Of a DNA stretch of 64,000 bases, positions 16,116 through 25,419 are shown in pieces. The notes beneath the pieces are model-generated. The model made no database searches. It was not told the DNA's origin and saw nothing but the letters and a program-made list of their open reading frames with translations. The stretch spans positions 1 to 64,000 of the forward strand of contig WELA01009514.1 in NCBI GenBank assembly GCA_009602735.1. The letters are read 5' to 3'. The position numbers and the translations under genes were made by a program. Every line of letters begins with the position of its first letter. The first letter of the stretch is position 1. The stretch comes from Mesotaenium endlicherianum (Eukaryota > Streptophyta > Zygnematophyceae > Zygnematales > Mesotaeniaceae).

Positions 16116-18338
16116 ATGAAAAAATACCTGGTTGGTTTCTGGTTCTCACTGCCTGTTCAGCTTTTACTCCTGCACCTCCGCAGGTACCAGGTATTCCTGT
16201 TGTTCTGGTATATTTTATTTGCTACGGTAGCCGGTGATTTCATGCATACATTCGGTGCAGATTCTCTTTTCCTGGCGCCTGAATATTTTGGTGAAGTGAG
16301 TCCAATCAGCACCGGCATTGTGGGTTTTTCACTTGGTGTGTTTATCATGAGCTGGAACATCACCACTTTCATCCTGCACAGCAAACATTTGAAATTCCTT
16401 GCTACCACAGCGCAGCCATTTTTAAAATATTGTATCAACAATGCGGTGATACCACTTACTTTCCTGGTGTTTTACTTCATCAAAGCCGTCAATTATGCGA
16501 GCGACCAGGAATTGTTTCCCTTGTCGGAAGTATTGCTGATGGTGGGCGGTTTTGCAGTGGGCATTATCTTGTCTATACTCATTGCATTCATTTATTTTTT
16601 CGGCGCCGATAAAACCATTTACAGGAGTATGGCCAATGTGATCACCACCGCCAATACCCGTTATGCCGAAGTATCGAAGAGCCATCCGCTGCCCAAAGAA
16701 AAGGCCGACCTGAAAGTAGATTGGTTCCTGAGCGCCAGCCTGCACCTGCGCAAACCAAGGGATGTGCGGCACTACAGCCAGGATTTCCTCGATACCATTT
16801 TCAAACGGCACCATTTTGCGGCCGTTATTGCCATACTGGTTGCGTTCATTTTCCTGGTGGCATTGGGTTATATTTCAGATACCCGCTTGTTCCAGCTGCC
16901 GGCCGCCGCCAGTATCACCGTATTCTTTGCCATACTGATCGCGGGAGCAGGCGCTATCTCCTTGTTTTTACATAGCTGGAGTTTGTTGTTGCTGGTATCG
17001 ATCTATGTGGGCATGAATTTTTTGTACCAGCGCAATATCATTGATCCGCGCAACAAAGCATACGGACTGCAATACGAGGGTAAAGAAGAAAGACCTGTTT
17101 ACAGTCGCGAGTCTGTAATGAAGATGGCTACCCGTGAAAACACGGAGGCTGACAAAAAACAGTACCTCGAAATACTGAACCGGTGGAAAGCCAAACAGGG
17201 AAGCGATAAGCCCATCGTATACATCATCAACACCAGCGGAGGCGGTACGCGAAGCGCTACCTTCACCATGAATGCATTGCAAAGGCTCGACAGCATGATG
17301 GGTGGTGAATTGATGAAAAGGACATTGCTCATCACAGGGGCTTCGGGTGGTACACTGGGCGCTGCTTATTTCAGGGAACTGTACCTGGAGAAACTGAAAG
17401 GGAATTCGATCAACCTCCACGACGGACAATACGTTGATAATATTTCAAAAGACCTGCTGAGTCCTTTGTTCTCTTCTTTTGTAACGCGCGATATCATGGG
17501 CCCCGTACAGAAATTCAACAAGTTCGGCTACCAGTATTCCAAAGACCGTGGTTATGCTTTTGAACAGAAGCTCAGTGAGAATACCCATGGGGTGCTTGAT
17601 AAACGGTTGCAGGATTATGCAATACCGGAGCAAACGGCGCAGATACCTTTCATGTTCTTCAATTCCGTTATTAACCGTGATGGAAGGAAAATGATCATCG
17701 GAACCCACCCGGCGCGATTCCTGATGCGCCCTATGACCGATGTTACACATATTACGCCTTTTGATGCCGATGCGGTGGATTTCCATACTTTCTTTGCCAA
17801 ACAGGATGCGATGAACCTGAGTGTTTTGTCGGCATTGCGCATGAACGCCACTTTCCCTTATGTATTGCCCAATGTATGGTTGCCTTCAGACCCGGTGATC
17901 GATGTGATGGATGCGGGGTTACGCGATAACTTCGGACAGGAAACGGCACTCCGTTTTATTGATGCATTCAAGGGCTGGTTCCAGCAGAATACCAGCAAAG
18001 TGGTGTTATTGCAGTTGCGCGACAGGGGGTTGGGCGACTGGGAGCGGCCTTTCGAATCGAGTAACCTGATGGACTGGCTCACCAAGCCTTTTTTACTCTT
18101 GCAGAATAACTGGTACAAATTGCAGGACTATTACCAGCACGATCAACTGGAATATTTTTTTGAAGGGTATGGGTTGCAATTTCACCGGCTTTGTTTTCAA
18201 TACATGCCCTCCCGCAACGATGCGCCGGCCAGTCTGAGCTTTCACCTTACCGCTGCAGAAAAAAGAGACATTGCACTGGCATTGGATAACCCGCTCAACA
18301 AACACGAATTTATGAAGTTGGAACGCATCATGAAATAA
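16116..18338 (+). CDS. Multi-pass membrane protein with a patatin-like phospholipase domain
   Basis: The 740-aa protein has a membrane-embedded N-terminal half (hydrophobic segments around residues 8-42, 66-88, 105-125, 138-165, 234-252, 262-305), then a patatin-like domain from about residue 365. This contains IINTSGGGTRSATF (oxyanion glycine loop), ITGASGGTLGAAYF (GxSxG nucleophile) and MDAGLRDNFG (the Asp of the catalytic dyad, DxG). Patatins hydrolyse acyl chains from lipids. The catalytic domain is probably cytoplasmic and tethered to the inner membrane. The 3' end lies 3 bp from that of the convergent lipid kinase gene, another lipid-acting enzyme. Confidence 0.85.
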   Translation: MKKYLVGFWFSLPVQLLLLHLRRYQVFLLFWYILFATVAGDFMHTFGADSLFLAPEYFGEVSPISTGIVGFSLGVFIMSWNITTFILHSKHLKFLATTAQPFLKYCINNAVIPLTFLVFYFIKAVNYASDQELFPLSEVLLMVGGFAVGIILSILIAFIYFFGADKTIYRSMANVITTANTRYAEVSKSHPLPKEKADLKVDWFLSASLHLRKPRDVRHYSQDFLDTIFKRHHFAAVIAILVAFIFLVALGYISDTRLFQLPAAASITVFFAILIAGAGAISLFLHSWSLLLLVSIYVGMNFLYQRNIIDPRNKAYGLQYEGKEERPVYSRESVMKMATRENTEADKKQYLEILNRWKAKQGSDKPIVYIINTSGGGTRSATFTMNALQRLDSMMGGELMKRTLLITGASGGTLGAAYFRELYLEKLKGNSINLHDGQYVDNISKDLLSPLFSSFVTRDIMGPVQKFNKFGYQYSKDRGYAFEQKLSENTHGVLDKRLQDYAIPEQTAQIPFMFFNSVINRDGRKMIIGTHPARFLMRPMTDVTHITPFDADAVDFHTFFAKQDAMNLSVLSALRMNATFPYVLPNVWLPSDPVIDVMDAGLRDNFGQETALRFIDAFKGWFQQNTSKVVLLQLRDRGLGDWERPFESSNLMDWLTKPFLLLQNNWYKLQDYYQHDQLEYFFEGYGLQFHRLCFQYMPSRNDAPASLSFHLTAAEKRDIALALDNPLNKHEFMKLERIMK

Positions 18339-18341
18339 GCA

Positions 18342-19247
18342 TCAGGGCTGTATCAACTGAAAATAGTCTTTTAACAATCTTATATTGAACTCTTCCGCGG
18401 TTTCCCTGGGTTCGCCATCGATATGCAGCGGCGCCAGTTTGAGGTTGCGGATGGTGAGCGCAGGCGTTTGAAAATACAGGATGTTTTTCTTACCCATGTC
18501 ATCTACCAACTGTTGCAGTTTATTGTTGCCGCGTATTTGCCGGAGGATGGCAAAGGGCAGTTTGGCTTTGTTCATTTTCTGAGCGATCACTATGTCGAGC
18601 AAACCGTCGTGCAGACTGGCTTGTGGCGCAATGGTGAAATGATTGCCGAACTGGTTGCTGTTGGCGATGCTGATGAAAAAAGCTTCTGCGAAAAAAGAAA
18701 AATTATCGAGTACGATCTCGAACTGGTAAGGATGTGCTTTGAAATAATGCAGGATGCTTTGTTGTGCGTAGGTAAACAATCCGCGGGTGGCTTTGGTCGA
18801 AAAATCATAGGCTACCTGTGCATCGAAGCCAATGCCACTGAGCATGCAGGAATATTCATTGTTTACCATGAATGCATCAACGGGGGCGGCCTTGCCTGCG
18901 AAGATGAGCGCCAATGCCTGCTGTGGTTTAGATGGTATGCCTGCGGCCAGCGCCAACCCGTTACCTGAACCCACCGGTATGATGCCAAATTGAACGGGAA
19001 CGTTACGCAGCGACCGGGTTACCTGGTTCACGGTACCGTCGCCGCCAATGATCACGATATCGGTAATTTTTTCGGCCAGCACTTTATCGCGTAACCAATC
19101 GTAATTACCGGTAGCATTGGTGTCGGTCATTTCATACGAAATGCCTTGTGCGCTTGTTTCCCGCTCTACCAATTTTTTGATGCCCTCTTTTTTGGCGGTT
19201 CCCGAAATGGGATTGACGAGATACACTATTTTTCTTTCCATCATCAA
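18342..19247 (-). CDS. Diacylglycerol kinase family lipid kinase (YegS/DagK-like)
   Basis: The 301-aa protein has the DAGK catalytic fold: LVNPISGTAKK at the N-terminus, the nucleotide-binding IIGGDGTVNQV, and VGSGNGLALAAGIP. The C-terminal beta-sandwich (from about 130) begins with SGIGFDAQVAYDF and includes LHDGLLDIVIA. It phosphorylates diacylglycerol, sphingoid bases or related lipids on the cytoplasmic membrane face using ATP. The specific lipid cannot be told from sequence; sphingolipids are plausible in this phylum. The true start may be the second or third of three consecutive Met codons. Confidence 0.92.
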   Translation of the reverse strand: MMMERKIVYLVNPISGTAKKEGIKKLVERETSAQGISYEMTDTNATGNYDWLRDKVLAEKITDIVIIGGDGTVNQVTRSLRNVPVQFGIIPVGSGNGLALAAGIPSKPQQALALIFAGKAAPVDAFMVNNEYSCMLSGIGFDAQVAYDFSTKATRGLFTYAQQSILHYFKAHPYQFEIVLDNFSFFAEAFFISIANSNQFGNHFTIAPQASLHDGLLDIVIAQKMNKAKLPFAILRQIRGNNKLQQLVDDMGKKNILYFQTPALTIRNLKLAPLHIDGEPRETAEEFNIRLLKDYFQLIQP

Positions 19248-19330
19248 AAATTAATGTTCATGCCCGGCTTAGTGTGTTGTATTCTGGTGCAATGCTAAAC
19301 ATTATTCAGTGTTAATGCCCTAAAATGGTG

Positions 19331-20341
19331 TTAATGATGTAGAGTGGTTACCGGTTTCAGCATCAGCACATCCTGCATGAAGTTGGTTGTGGCTGCTTCC
19401 ACAGCCGGAATATCTTTGGAGACAATAATCGAGCCTAACACATGCGCGCCTGCGTTGGGAATAGCTTCCATTTTTTTCTGTGCCTGTAAAGTGCCCAGTT
19501 GTTCAAACATATCCTTCATGGCCGCTACTTTCACCACGGGATCCTGGTGCTGTTCGTCTCTATAATAATAGAGCATCAGCACCGGCTGCTTTACTCTGGA
19601 AAAAGCTTGGGTATTCATGGTGGTCTCCAGCAACTCTTCCAGCTGTGTGAGGGCTTCGAGCCGGTATTGGGTGTACCAGTATTGTTTGTAGGCACTGTCT
19701 TTACCGGTAATGACGTTGTAATCGGACTTTTTCACCAGCCGCGCTATCTGCAATCCCCAATGATCATTGAGCATCCAGGCATTGGGGTCGTTGATGGCAA
19801 TATTGGGTGAAAGGAGGATGAGTCCGGCTATATCGGGATAAGCGGCTGCCAGCTGCAAGGCCAGGGTGCCGCCTGTGGAAGTGCCCATCAATATTACCTT
19901 GTCACCCAATTGTTTACCAATGCTATAAGCCTGTTTGGCGGTTTCCCAGAGATCATCAGCTGTCATGTGAACCAGTGCGTCGCTGGTATCGATACCATGA
20001 TCTGCGAGCCTCGAGAGATATAAGTTACAGCCGAATTCCCTGGCGATATCGCGATGAAGCGGATTACCCTCTGCCTGGCTGGCGCTGAAACCATGCAGGT
20101 ACACGATGGCATAGGGTGTTTTTTGTTTGAGGGAATCATTGGCCCAAACAATACGTGCCTCGTTATCGGGTTTGACTTTGTGTGCAGCTTCTATATGGGT
20201 TACATATTGTTCCAATCCTGCTGCGATGGCCGGAACAGCAGGCAGGTCTTTATTATAAACGGGCTTCGAAGGACGCGGACCTAACAAAAAGATAATAGAC
20301 AGTATGGCGATTATCAGCAATATTCGCGAGAAGGAACGCAT
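19331..20341 (-). CDS. Membrane-anchored alpha/beta hydrolase
   Basis: The 336-aa protein has an N-terminal hydrophobic segment (about 5-22, IILLIIAILSIIFLLG type) acting as an anchor or signal peptide. The hydrolase core starts with AIVYLHGFSAS; the nucleophile elbow is MGTSTGGTLAL, and the histidine is probably in NAGAHVLGS. It resembles esterases/monoacylglycerol-lipase-like proteins acting on the periplasmic side. The substrate is unknown. Divergent from typA. Confidence 0.85.
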   Translation of the reverse strand: MRSFSRILLIIAILSIIFLLGPRPSKPVYNKDLPAVPAIAAGLEQYVTHIEAAHKVKPDNEARIVWANDSLKQKTPYAIVYLHGFSASQAEGNPLHRDIAREFGCNLYLSRLADHGIDTSDALVHMTADDLWETAKQAYSIGKQLGDKVILMGTSTGGTLALQLAAAYPDIAGLILLSPNIAINDPNAWMLNDHWGLQIARLVKKSDYNVITGKDSAYKQYWYTQYRLEALTQLEELLETTMNTQAFSRVKQPVLMLYYYRDEQHQDPVVKVAAMKDMFEQLGTLQAQKKMEAIPNAGAHVLGSIIVSKDIPAVEAATTNFMQDVLMLKPVTTLHH

Positions 20342-20382
20342 AGCAGGGGATTTACTTAAAACTAAGGAAGATAGCTGATATT

Positions 20383-20412
20383 TTGCCCTGCGCGCGTAAA
20401 ATCGTACCTTTG
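20383..20412 (+). promoter_or_regulatory. typA promoter
   Basis: TTG at 20383-20385 (within TTTTG) and TACCTTTG at 20405-20412 are separated by 19 nt, an exact match to the Bacteroidota housekeeping promoter (TTG ... TAnnTTTG). The start codon is at 20430, giving a very short untranslated leader. Confidence 0.8.
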
Positions 20413-20429
20413 CAGCTTCAAATTTTTAC

Positions 20430-22244
20430 ATGGAAATAAGAAACATTGCCATCATCGCACACGTAGACCATGGCAAAACAACATTGGTGGATCGGATCTT
20501 GCATGCCACCAAGGTATTCCGCGACAACCAGGAAACTGGTGAACTGATCATGGATAACAACGACCTCGAGAGAGAAAGGGGTATCACCATCTTCAGTAAG
20601 AACGCCGCAGTTACTTATAACGGTATCAAGATCAATGTGATAGATACGCCGGGCCACAGCGATTTCGGCGGAGAAGTAGAAAGGGTACTTAAAATGGCCG
20701 ACGGTGTGATACTGCTGGTAGATGCTTTCGAAGGCCCCATGCCCCAGACCCGTTTTGTATTGCAGAAAGCCCTGCAGCTGAACCTGCACCCGATTGTAGT
20801 GATCAATAAAGTGGACAAGGCCAATTGCCGTCCCGATGAAGTACATGACGCGGTATTCGAACTGTTCTTCAACCTCGACGCTACTGAAGAGCAGCTCAAC
20901 TTCCCCACTTATTATGGAAGTGGTAAGAACGGCTGGTTCAACGACAGTTTAACGCCTACAGATAATATCCTTCCGCTGATGGATGGTATTCTCAAATATG
21001 TACCTGCTCCCAAAGTATCGGAAGGCACTTTGCAGTTGCAGATCACTTCACTCGATTATTCTTCTTTCCTGGGTCGTATTGCAGTGGGCAAAGTAACCCG
21101 CGGCAGCATCAAGGAAAACCAGCTGATCGCGCTGGTACAGGCCGATGGTTCTGTTAAGAAAAGCCGCGTGAAAGAATTGTATGTGTTTGAAGGAATGGGT
21201 AAACGTAAGGTGACGGAAGTGTTGTCGGGTGATCTTTGTGCGGTAGTGGGATTGGAAGATTTCAACATCGGTGATACCATTGCCGATGCAGAGAATCCTG
21301 AAGCATTGCCCATTATCAGCGTGGATGAGCCTACCATGAGCATGACTTTCAGCATCAACAACTCGCCTTTCTTTGGTAAGGATGGTAAGTTCGTTACCTC
21401 GCGTCACCTGCGCGACCGTTTGATGAAAGAAACTGAAAAGAACCTGGCACTGCGTGTAGAAGATACGGATAGCGCCGATAGTTTCCTGGTATACGGAAGG
21501 GGTATTCTTCACCTGGGTGTACTGGTAGAAACCATGCGCCGCGAAGGATATGAACTGACTGTGGGCAACCCGCAGGTGCTGGTGAAAACCATCGACGGCA
21601 AAAAGAACGAACCTTATGAGAACCTGGTGGTAGACGTGCCTGCTGAATTCAGCGGTAAAGTGATTGACCTGGTAACACAGCGCAAAGGGGAGATGCAGGT
21701 GATGGAAAGTAAGGGAGAGATGCAGCACCTGGAATTCGAGATCCCCTCAAGGGGCTTGATCGGACTGCGTTCGCAAATGCTTACCAATACAGCAGGTGAA
21801 GCCGTGATGGCGCATCGCTTTATTGAATACAAACCCTGGAAAGGCCCCATCCCCGGACGTAACAACGGCGTACTGATCTCCAAATTCCAGGGAACTACTA
21901 CAGCTTATTCTATCGACAAACTTCAGGATCGTGGTAGTTTCTTCATCGATCCGGGAGAAGAAGTATATGCAGGACAGATCATCGCTGAGCATATCAAACC
22001 CGGTGACCTGAACGTGAACGCTGTGGAAGCCAAGAAACTCACCAACCACCGTGCAAGCGGTAGTGATGACAGTGTACGCATTACTCCAAAATTGCAGTTT
22101 ACTTTGGAAGAGTGTATGGAATACATACAGCAGGATGAGTGTATTGAGGTAACCCCCAAATCTATCCGTATGCGTAAGACGATATTGAACGAAGAAGACA
22201 GGAAGAAGGCATCGAGGAGTATGCAGTCGGAAGCAGTGGGATAA
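20430..22244 (+). CDS. typA: Translational GTPase TypA/BipA
   Basis: The 604-aa protein has an EF-G-like G domain (AHVDHGKTTLVDRIL as G1, RGITI as G2, DTPGHSDFGGEV as G3, INKVDKANCRP as G4), domain II, domains III and V, and the BipA-specific C-terminal domain (RGLIGLRSQMLTNT; GRNNGVLIS). Length matches the family. It is a ribosome-associated GTPase involved in 50S assembly and stress adaptation. Single gene with its own promoter and terminator. Confidence 0.97.
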   Translation: MEIRNIAIIAHVDHGKTTLVDRILHATKVFRDNQETGELIMDNNDLERERGITIFSKNAAVTYNGIKINVIDTPGHSDFGGEVERVLKMADGVILLVDAFEGPMPQTRFVLQKALQLNLHPIVVINKVDKANCRPDEVHDAVFELFFNLDATEEQLNFPTYYGSGKNGWFNDSLTPTDNILPLMDGILKYVPAPKVSEGTLQLQITSLDYSSFLGRIAVGKVTRGSIKENQLIALVQADGSVKKSRVKELYVFEGMGKRKVTEVLSGDLCAVVGLEDFNIGDTIADAENPEALPIISVDEPTMSMTFSINNSPFFGKDGKFVTSRHLRDRLMKETEKNLALRVEDTDSADSFLVYGRGILHLGVLVETMRREGYELTVGNPQVLVKTIDGKKNEPYENLVVDVPAEFSGKVIDLVTQRKGEMQVMESKGEMQHLEFEIPSRGLIGLRSQMLTNTAGEAVMAHRFIEYKPWKGPIPGRNNGVLISKFQGTTTAYSIDKLQDRGSFFIDPGEEVYAGQIIAEHIKPGDLNVNAVEAKKLTNHRASGSDDSVRITPKLQFTLEECMEYIQQDECIEVTPKSIRMRKTILNEEDRKKASRSMQSEAVG

Positions 22245-22267
22245 AACCTTTCTTCAACACATAAAGA

Positions 22268-22299
22268 AAAAGCCATCACACAATGCGATGGCTTTTTTC
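22268..22299. terminator. Bidirectional terminator between typA and the convergent secreted-protein gene
   Basis: AAAAGCCATC (22268-22277) pairs with GATGGCTTTT (22287-22296) around a 9-nt loop, with A and T runs on both flanks, so it can stop transcription in either direction. It lies 23 bp after typA. Confidence 0.85.
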
Positions 22300-22337
22300 T
22301 TGATTTTCTCAACCAATATATCTTGTGTACCTGTGAA

Positions 22338-22772
22338 TTAGTTCTTGCGAACTACTACATCGGTGATCTCGCGTGTGTTAACGTCGATGTTGAATACTTC
22401 CCTGTAGCTTTCTTTAGCATCCTGGATCAGGAAAGTGAGGTTGTTCACGCTGAAAGCAGGCAGTTTAAATGACTTCACGAAGTTTTTGTCATTGTAAGTT
22501 GCGCTATAGAGGTTGTCTCCGTTTTCGTCCAGTACAGTAAGGTTGAATTTGCGGCCAGTCTGGTTGCTGTATTTAACAGTGAATGACAGGAGTTGGTCGT
22601 TGTCAACGCCGATGTATTTGATTTCAGGCTTAACGATGGTGTTAGCTGCTGAATCTACATGTTTAGGACTGGCAGTTCCGTTGGTTGCATGAGCTGTAGT
22701 AGAGAAAAGTACAGCTACAGATAAAATACTACCCAGAACGATTGTTTTTGCAATGGTTGTTTGCGTTTTCAT
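22338..22772 (-). CDS. Secreted protein of unknown function
   Basis: The 144-aa precursor has a clear signal peptide (basic start, hydrophobic core TIVLGSILSVAVLFSTTA, cleavage near AHA-TNG). The mature part of about 115 residues is predicted all-beta (LLSFTVKYSNQTGRKFNLTVLDENGDNLYS, then VNNLTFLIQDAKESYREVFNIDV) and looks like one Ig-like/C2-like sandwich. I do not recognise a named family; similar small exported beta proteins are common in Chitinophagaceae. It is expressed from a consensus promoter about 200 nt upstream, giving a long leader. Confidence 0.75.
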   Translation of the reverse strand: MKTQTTIAKTIVLGSILSVAVLFSTTAHATNGTASPKHVDSAANTIVKPEIKYIGVDNDQLLSFTVKYSNQTGRKFNLTVLDENGDNLYSATYNDKNFVKSFKLPAFSVNNLTFLIQDAKESYREVFNIDVNTREITDVVVRKN

Positions 22773-22977
22773 AAATTTTTCTTTTTAAAAGTTTTAAAAT
22801 GAATTTCGCAGGCAAATGATCTCCAGGCAAGCAATAAACATACTCGTTACTCGAGCACGTAAGGCAAAGACAGATGATTCGTAGGCGTAAGAGAAATCGA
22901 AGGGGTCAAGCGGGAAATGAGAACCATTTCGATCGAAGTATCAGCGTGTAGCTACACTGATTAATACCAGAACGGCA

Positions 22978-23010
22978 CAAAGGTAACCCCTGATTTGAAA
23001 AAAAATGCAA
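22978..23010 (-). promoter_or_regulatory. Promoter of the secreted-protein gene, with a ~200-nt leader
   Basis: On the minus strand TTG (23010-23008) and TACCTTTG (22985-22978) are spaced by 22 nt, matching the Bacteroidota consensus. The coding start is at 22772, so the transcript has an untranslated leader of roughly 200 nt holding no convincing ORF. Confidence 0.65.
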
Positions 23011-23035
23011 AAAGAAGGTTAGAAAATTGTAAAAA

Positions 23036-24040
23036 CTAGGCTGCAGGCTTATTCAGTGTCTCCCAAAGCAGGTCTTTCAGTTCATTCAGTCCTGTATTGG
23101 TAACAGATGAAATAAAAAGACTGGGTATGCCGGCAGGTAGTTCTTTTTTAATGGCGTCTTTCAGTTCATCATCGAGCATATCGCTTTTGCTTACGGCAAT
23201 GACGAAATCTTTCTGCAGCATATCGGGATTGTATTCTTCCAATTCATTGCGTAAAATGTTGAACTCTTTGCGGTGATCGGCGCTATCGGCCGGTATGAGA
23301 AACAGCAGTATGGAGTTACGTTCAATATGCCGCAGGAAACGATGTCCCAGTCCTTTGCCTTCGGCAGCGCCTTCAATGATGCCCGGGAGATCGGCTACGC
23401 AGAATGATTTGGAGTCGCGGTATTCCACCATGCCCAATTGAGGAATGAGCGTGGTGAATGCATAATTGGCTATTTTGGGTTTGGCCGCTGTAATTACGGA
23501 GAGAAGGGTAGATTTGCCCGCGTTGGGAAACCCTACCAATCCTACATCGGCCAATACTTTGAGCTCCAGGTTTTTCCATCCTTCCACGCCGGGTTCACCG
23601 GGCTGTGCATGATCGGGTGCCTGGTTGGTGGGTGTAGCGAAATTGCTGTTGCCCAGTCCGCCGCGGCCGCCTTTCATCCATATAATTTCCTGTCCGTCTT
23701 CCAGTATTTCAGCTTCTATTTCATTGGTTTCTTCATTCCTCGCTACTGTGCCAAGGGGTACTTCTATGATAATGTCTTTTCCATCACGGCCGGTGCAATT
23801 GTTTTTGCTGCCGTTCTCGCCGTTCTCGGCCAGCACATTTTTAAAATAGCGGAGGTGCAGCAAAGTCCATAATTGGGCATTGCCTTTGAGGATGATATGA
23901 CCGCCGCGGCCGCCGTCGCCGCCATCCGGACCGCCCTTGGCAGTTAATTTATTGCGCATGAAATGTTTTGCTCCGGCGCCACCGTGGCCGCTGCGGGCAA
24001 AAATGCGGATATAGTCTATGAAATTGTTCTTGTCGGACAC
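23036..24040 (-). CDS. obgE: Obg family GTPase (ObgE/CgtA)
   Basis: The 334-aa protein has the glycine-rich Obg domain (1-158; [30 protein letters not shown]) followed by the G domain: [11 protein letters not shown] (P-loop), [11 protein letters not shown] (switch I), [17 protein letters not shown] (G3), and SKSDML (G4). The optional C-terminal OCT domain is absent, as usual in the phylum. It is an essential GTPase in 50S ribosome maturation and stress signalling. It lies 50 bp downstream of the gamma-carbonic-anhydrase-like gene and may be co-transcribed with it. Confidence 0.97.
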   Translation of the reverse strand: MSDKNNFIDYIRIFARSGHGGAGAKHFMRNKLTAKGGPDGGDGGRGGHIILKGNAQLWTLLHLRYFKNVLAENGENGSKNNCTGRDGKDIIIEVPLGTVARNEETNEIEAEILEDGQEIIWMKGGRGGLGNSNFATPTNQAPDHAQPGEPGVEGWKNLELKVLADVGLVGFPNAGKSTLLSVITAAKPKIANYAFTTLIPQLGMVEYRDSKSFCVADLPGIIEGAAEGKGLGHRFLRHIERNSILLFLIPADSADHRKEFNILRNELEEYNPDMLQKDFVIAVSKSDMLDDELKDAIKKELPAGIPSLFISSVTNTGLNELKDLLWETLNKPAA

Positions 24041-24090
24041 TGCTTAGCGGTTGAAACCATGCTGAATAATGGCGCGAAGGTACAATAATG

Positions 24091-24693
24091 TTATGGGTTC
24101 CGTGTCTGGTTCCAGGTTTTATACAGACCGGCAAGCTGTTCTTCCGTTGCTGTGTCAGGAATATGTCTGAGTGGTTCTACCGGATGCCAGCGCTGGCGCA
24201 TGGTTTCAGGAAGGGATTGGTAAAGTTGCGTGCCTTCTGTTTTCCATTGCATCATTTCATCGCTTACCGCTTTGATCCTTCTAGCGGGATTGCCCACGAT
24301 GAGGCTCCTGTTCTCAAACTGTTCATCGGCTTTGATAAAACTCAGCGCACCCACAATGCACTCATCGCCCAATATTACATTGTCCATGAGCACGCTGTTC
24401 ATACCTATCAGGCAGTTGCGGCCGATGGTGGCGCCGTGTATCACTGCACCGTGACCAATGTGTGCGTTTTCTTTCAGTAATACGGTTACGCCGGGAAATA
24501 GGTGAATGGTGCAGTTTTCCTGCACATTGCATCCATCTTCAATGATGATCTTTCCCCAATCGCCGCGGATGGCAGCACCGGGACCAATGTAAACATCTCT
24601 GCCGATGATCACATGGCCGGTTACGGCAGCCTGCGGATGTACGAAAGCGGATTCATGTACGATGGGAATATGTTGTTGAAATGCATAGATCAT
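24091..24693 (-). CDS. Gamma-carbonic anhydrase-like hexapeptide protein (PaaY-like)
   Basis: The 200-aa protein is a left-handed beta-helix of hexapeptide repeats (VIIGRDVYIGPGAAIRGDWGKIIIEDGCNVQENCTIH). The three zinc-binding histidines are visible: the one in NCTIHLFPG and two in NAHIGHGAVIHGATIGRN. After GNPARRIK a C-terminal helix follows. The N-terminal IYAFQQHIPIVHESAFVHP resembles PaaY, a thioesterase-like accessory of phenylacetate catabolism; the paa genes lie 11-17 kb away in this window. It may alternatively be a generic YrdA-type gamma-CA protein. Confidence 0.87.
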   Translation of the reverse strand: MIYAFQQHIPIVHESAFVHPQAAVTGHVIIGRDVYIGPGAAIRGDWGKIIIEDGCNVQENCTIHLFPGVTVLLKENAHIGHGAVIHGATIGRNCLIGMNSVLMDNVILGDECIVGALSFIKADEQFENRSLIVGNPARRIKAVSDEMMQWKTEGTQLYQSLPETMRQRWHPVEPLRHIPDTATEEQLAGLYKTWNQTRNP

Positions 24694-24775
24694 CTATAAA
24701 ATTACTTATTACCCGAGGCATTGATTTAGTTTTTTGTGAAAATCCGTTAATTTCAATGTTGTTAAACCAATACGA

Positions 24776-25372
24776 TTGCACGAAGACGGGTACATATACG
24801 AAGAAGCCAAATTACTGTCATTACTTGCTGGGGGAAGCGAATATGCTTTCCAGGTATTGTATGACCGCTATCGTGCCCATATTTACCAAACGGCCATTCG
24901 CTATCTTAAATCGCCATTGCTTGCACAGGAAGTGGTGCAAGATGTTTTCCTGAAACTATGGTTTAAAAGGGCCACTATTAATGAAGAAAAAGGAATAGAA
25001 GCATGGTTGTTTACTGTTGCCAAAAACAACATCATCAACAGGCTGAAAAAAATTGCCAGGGAATGGAAAGCGCTGGCTGGTTTTAAGCTGGTGGCGGCCA
25101 CTGTAACAGACAATACCGCCGATAAGATGCAGGATGCGTTTTATAATGAACTGCTGCAACAGGCAATCCGTGAATTACCTGAACAACAACAAAAAGTCTT
25201 CCAATTGGCTCGTTTTGAGCAACTTACCTATATACAAATTGGGGAGCAGATGGGGCTTTCCCCTTTAACCGTAAAAACGCATATGTCGAGAGCGCTTGCC
25301 CATATCAGGCGTTTCTTTGAAGAACACGGTGAAATATTTTTTTCAATCCTTGTACTCCTGTCTTTTCGTTGA
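24776..25372 (+). CDS. ECF sigma factor (FecI/SusC-associated type)
   Basis: The 198-aa protein has sigma region 2 (GSEYAFQVLYDRYRAHIYQTAIRYL, AQEVVQDVFLKLW, ending AWLFTVAKNNIIN) and region 4 (LPEQQQKVFQLARFEQLTYIQIGEQMGLSPLTVKTHMSRAL). The hydrophobic C-terminal tail is typical of Bacteroidota sigmas that sit before FecR/SusC genes. The only start compatible with the frame is TTG at 24776: upstream there is a stop at 24737 and no ATG. With FecR and the STN-bearing SusC it should form a surface-signalling cascade switching on the downstream PUL. Confidence 0.92.
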   Translation: MHEDGYIYEEAKLLSLLAGGSEYAFQVLYDRYRAHIYQTAIRYLKSPLLAQEVVQDVFLKLWFKRATINEEKGIEAWLFTVAKNNIINRLKKIAREWKALAGFKLVAATVTDNTADKMQDAFYNELLQQAIRELPEQQQKVFQLARFEQLTYIQIGEQMGLSPLTVKTHMSRALAHIRRFFEEHGEIFFSILVLLSFR

Positions 25373-25419
25373 GTTGTATTATGTAGTAACCGGGGTGCCA
25401 AATCTCCGTTTGCTTGTCT

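Noticed and set aside
21048-21728. 226-codon frame antisense to typA
   Set aside because: Shadow of typA; His/Phe-rich composition with no domain.
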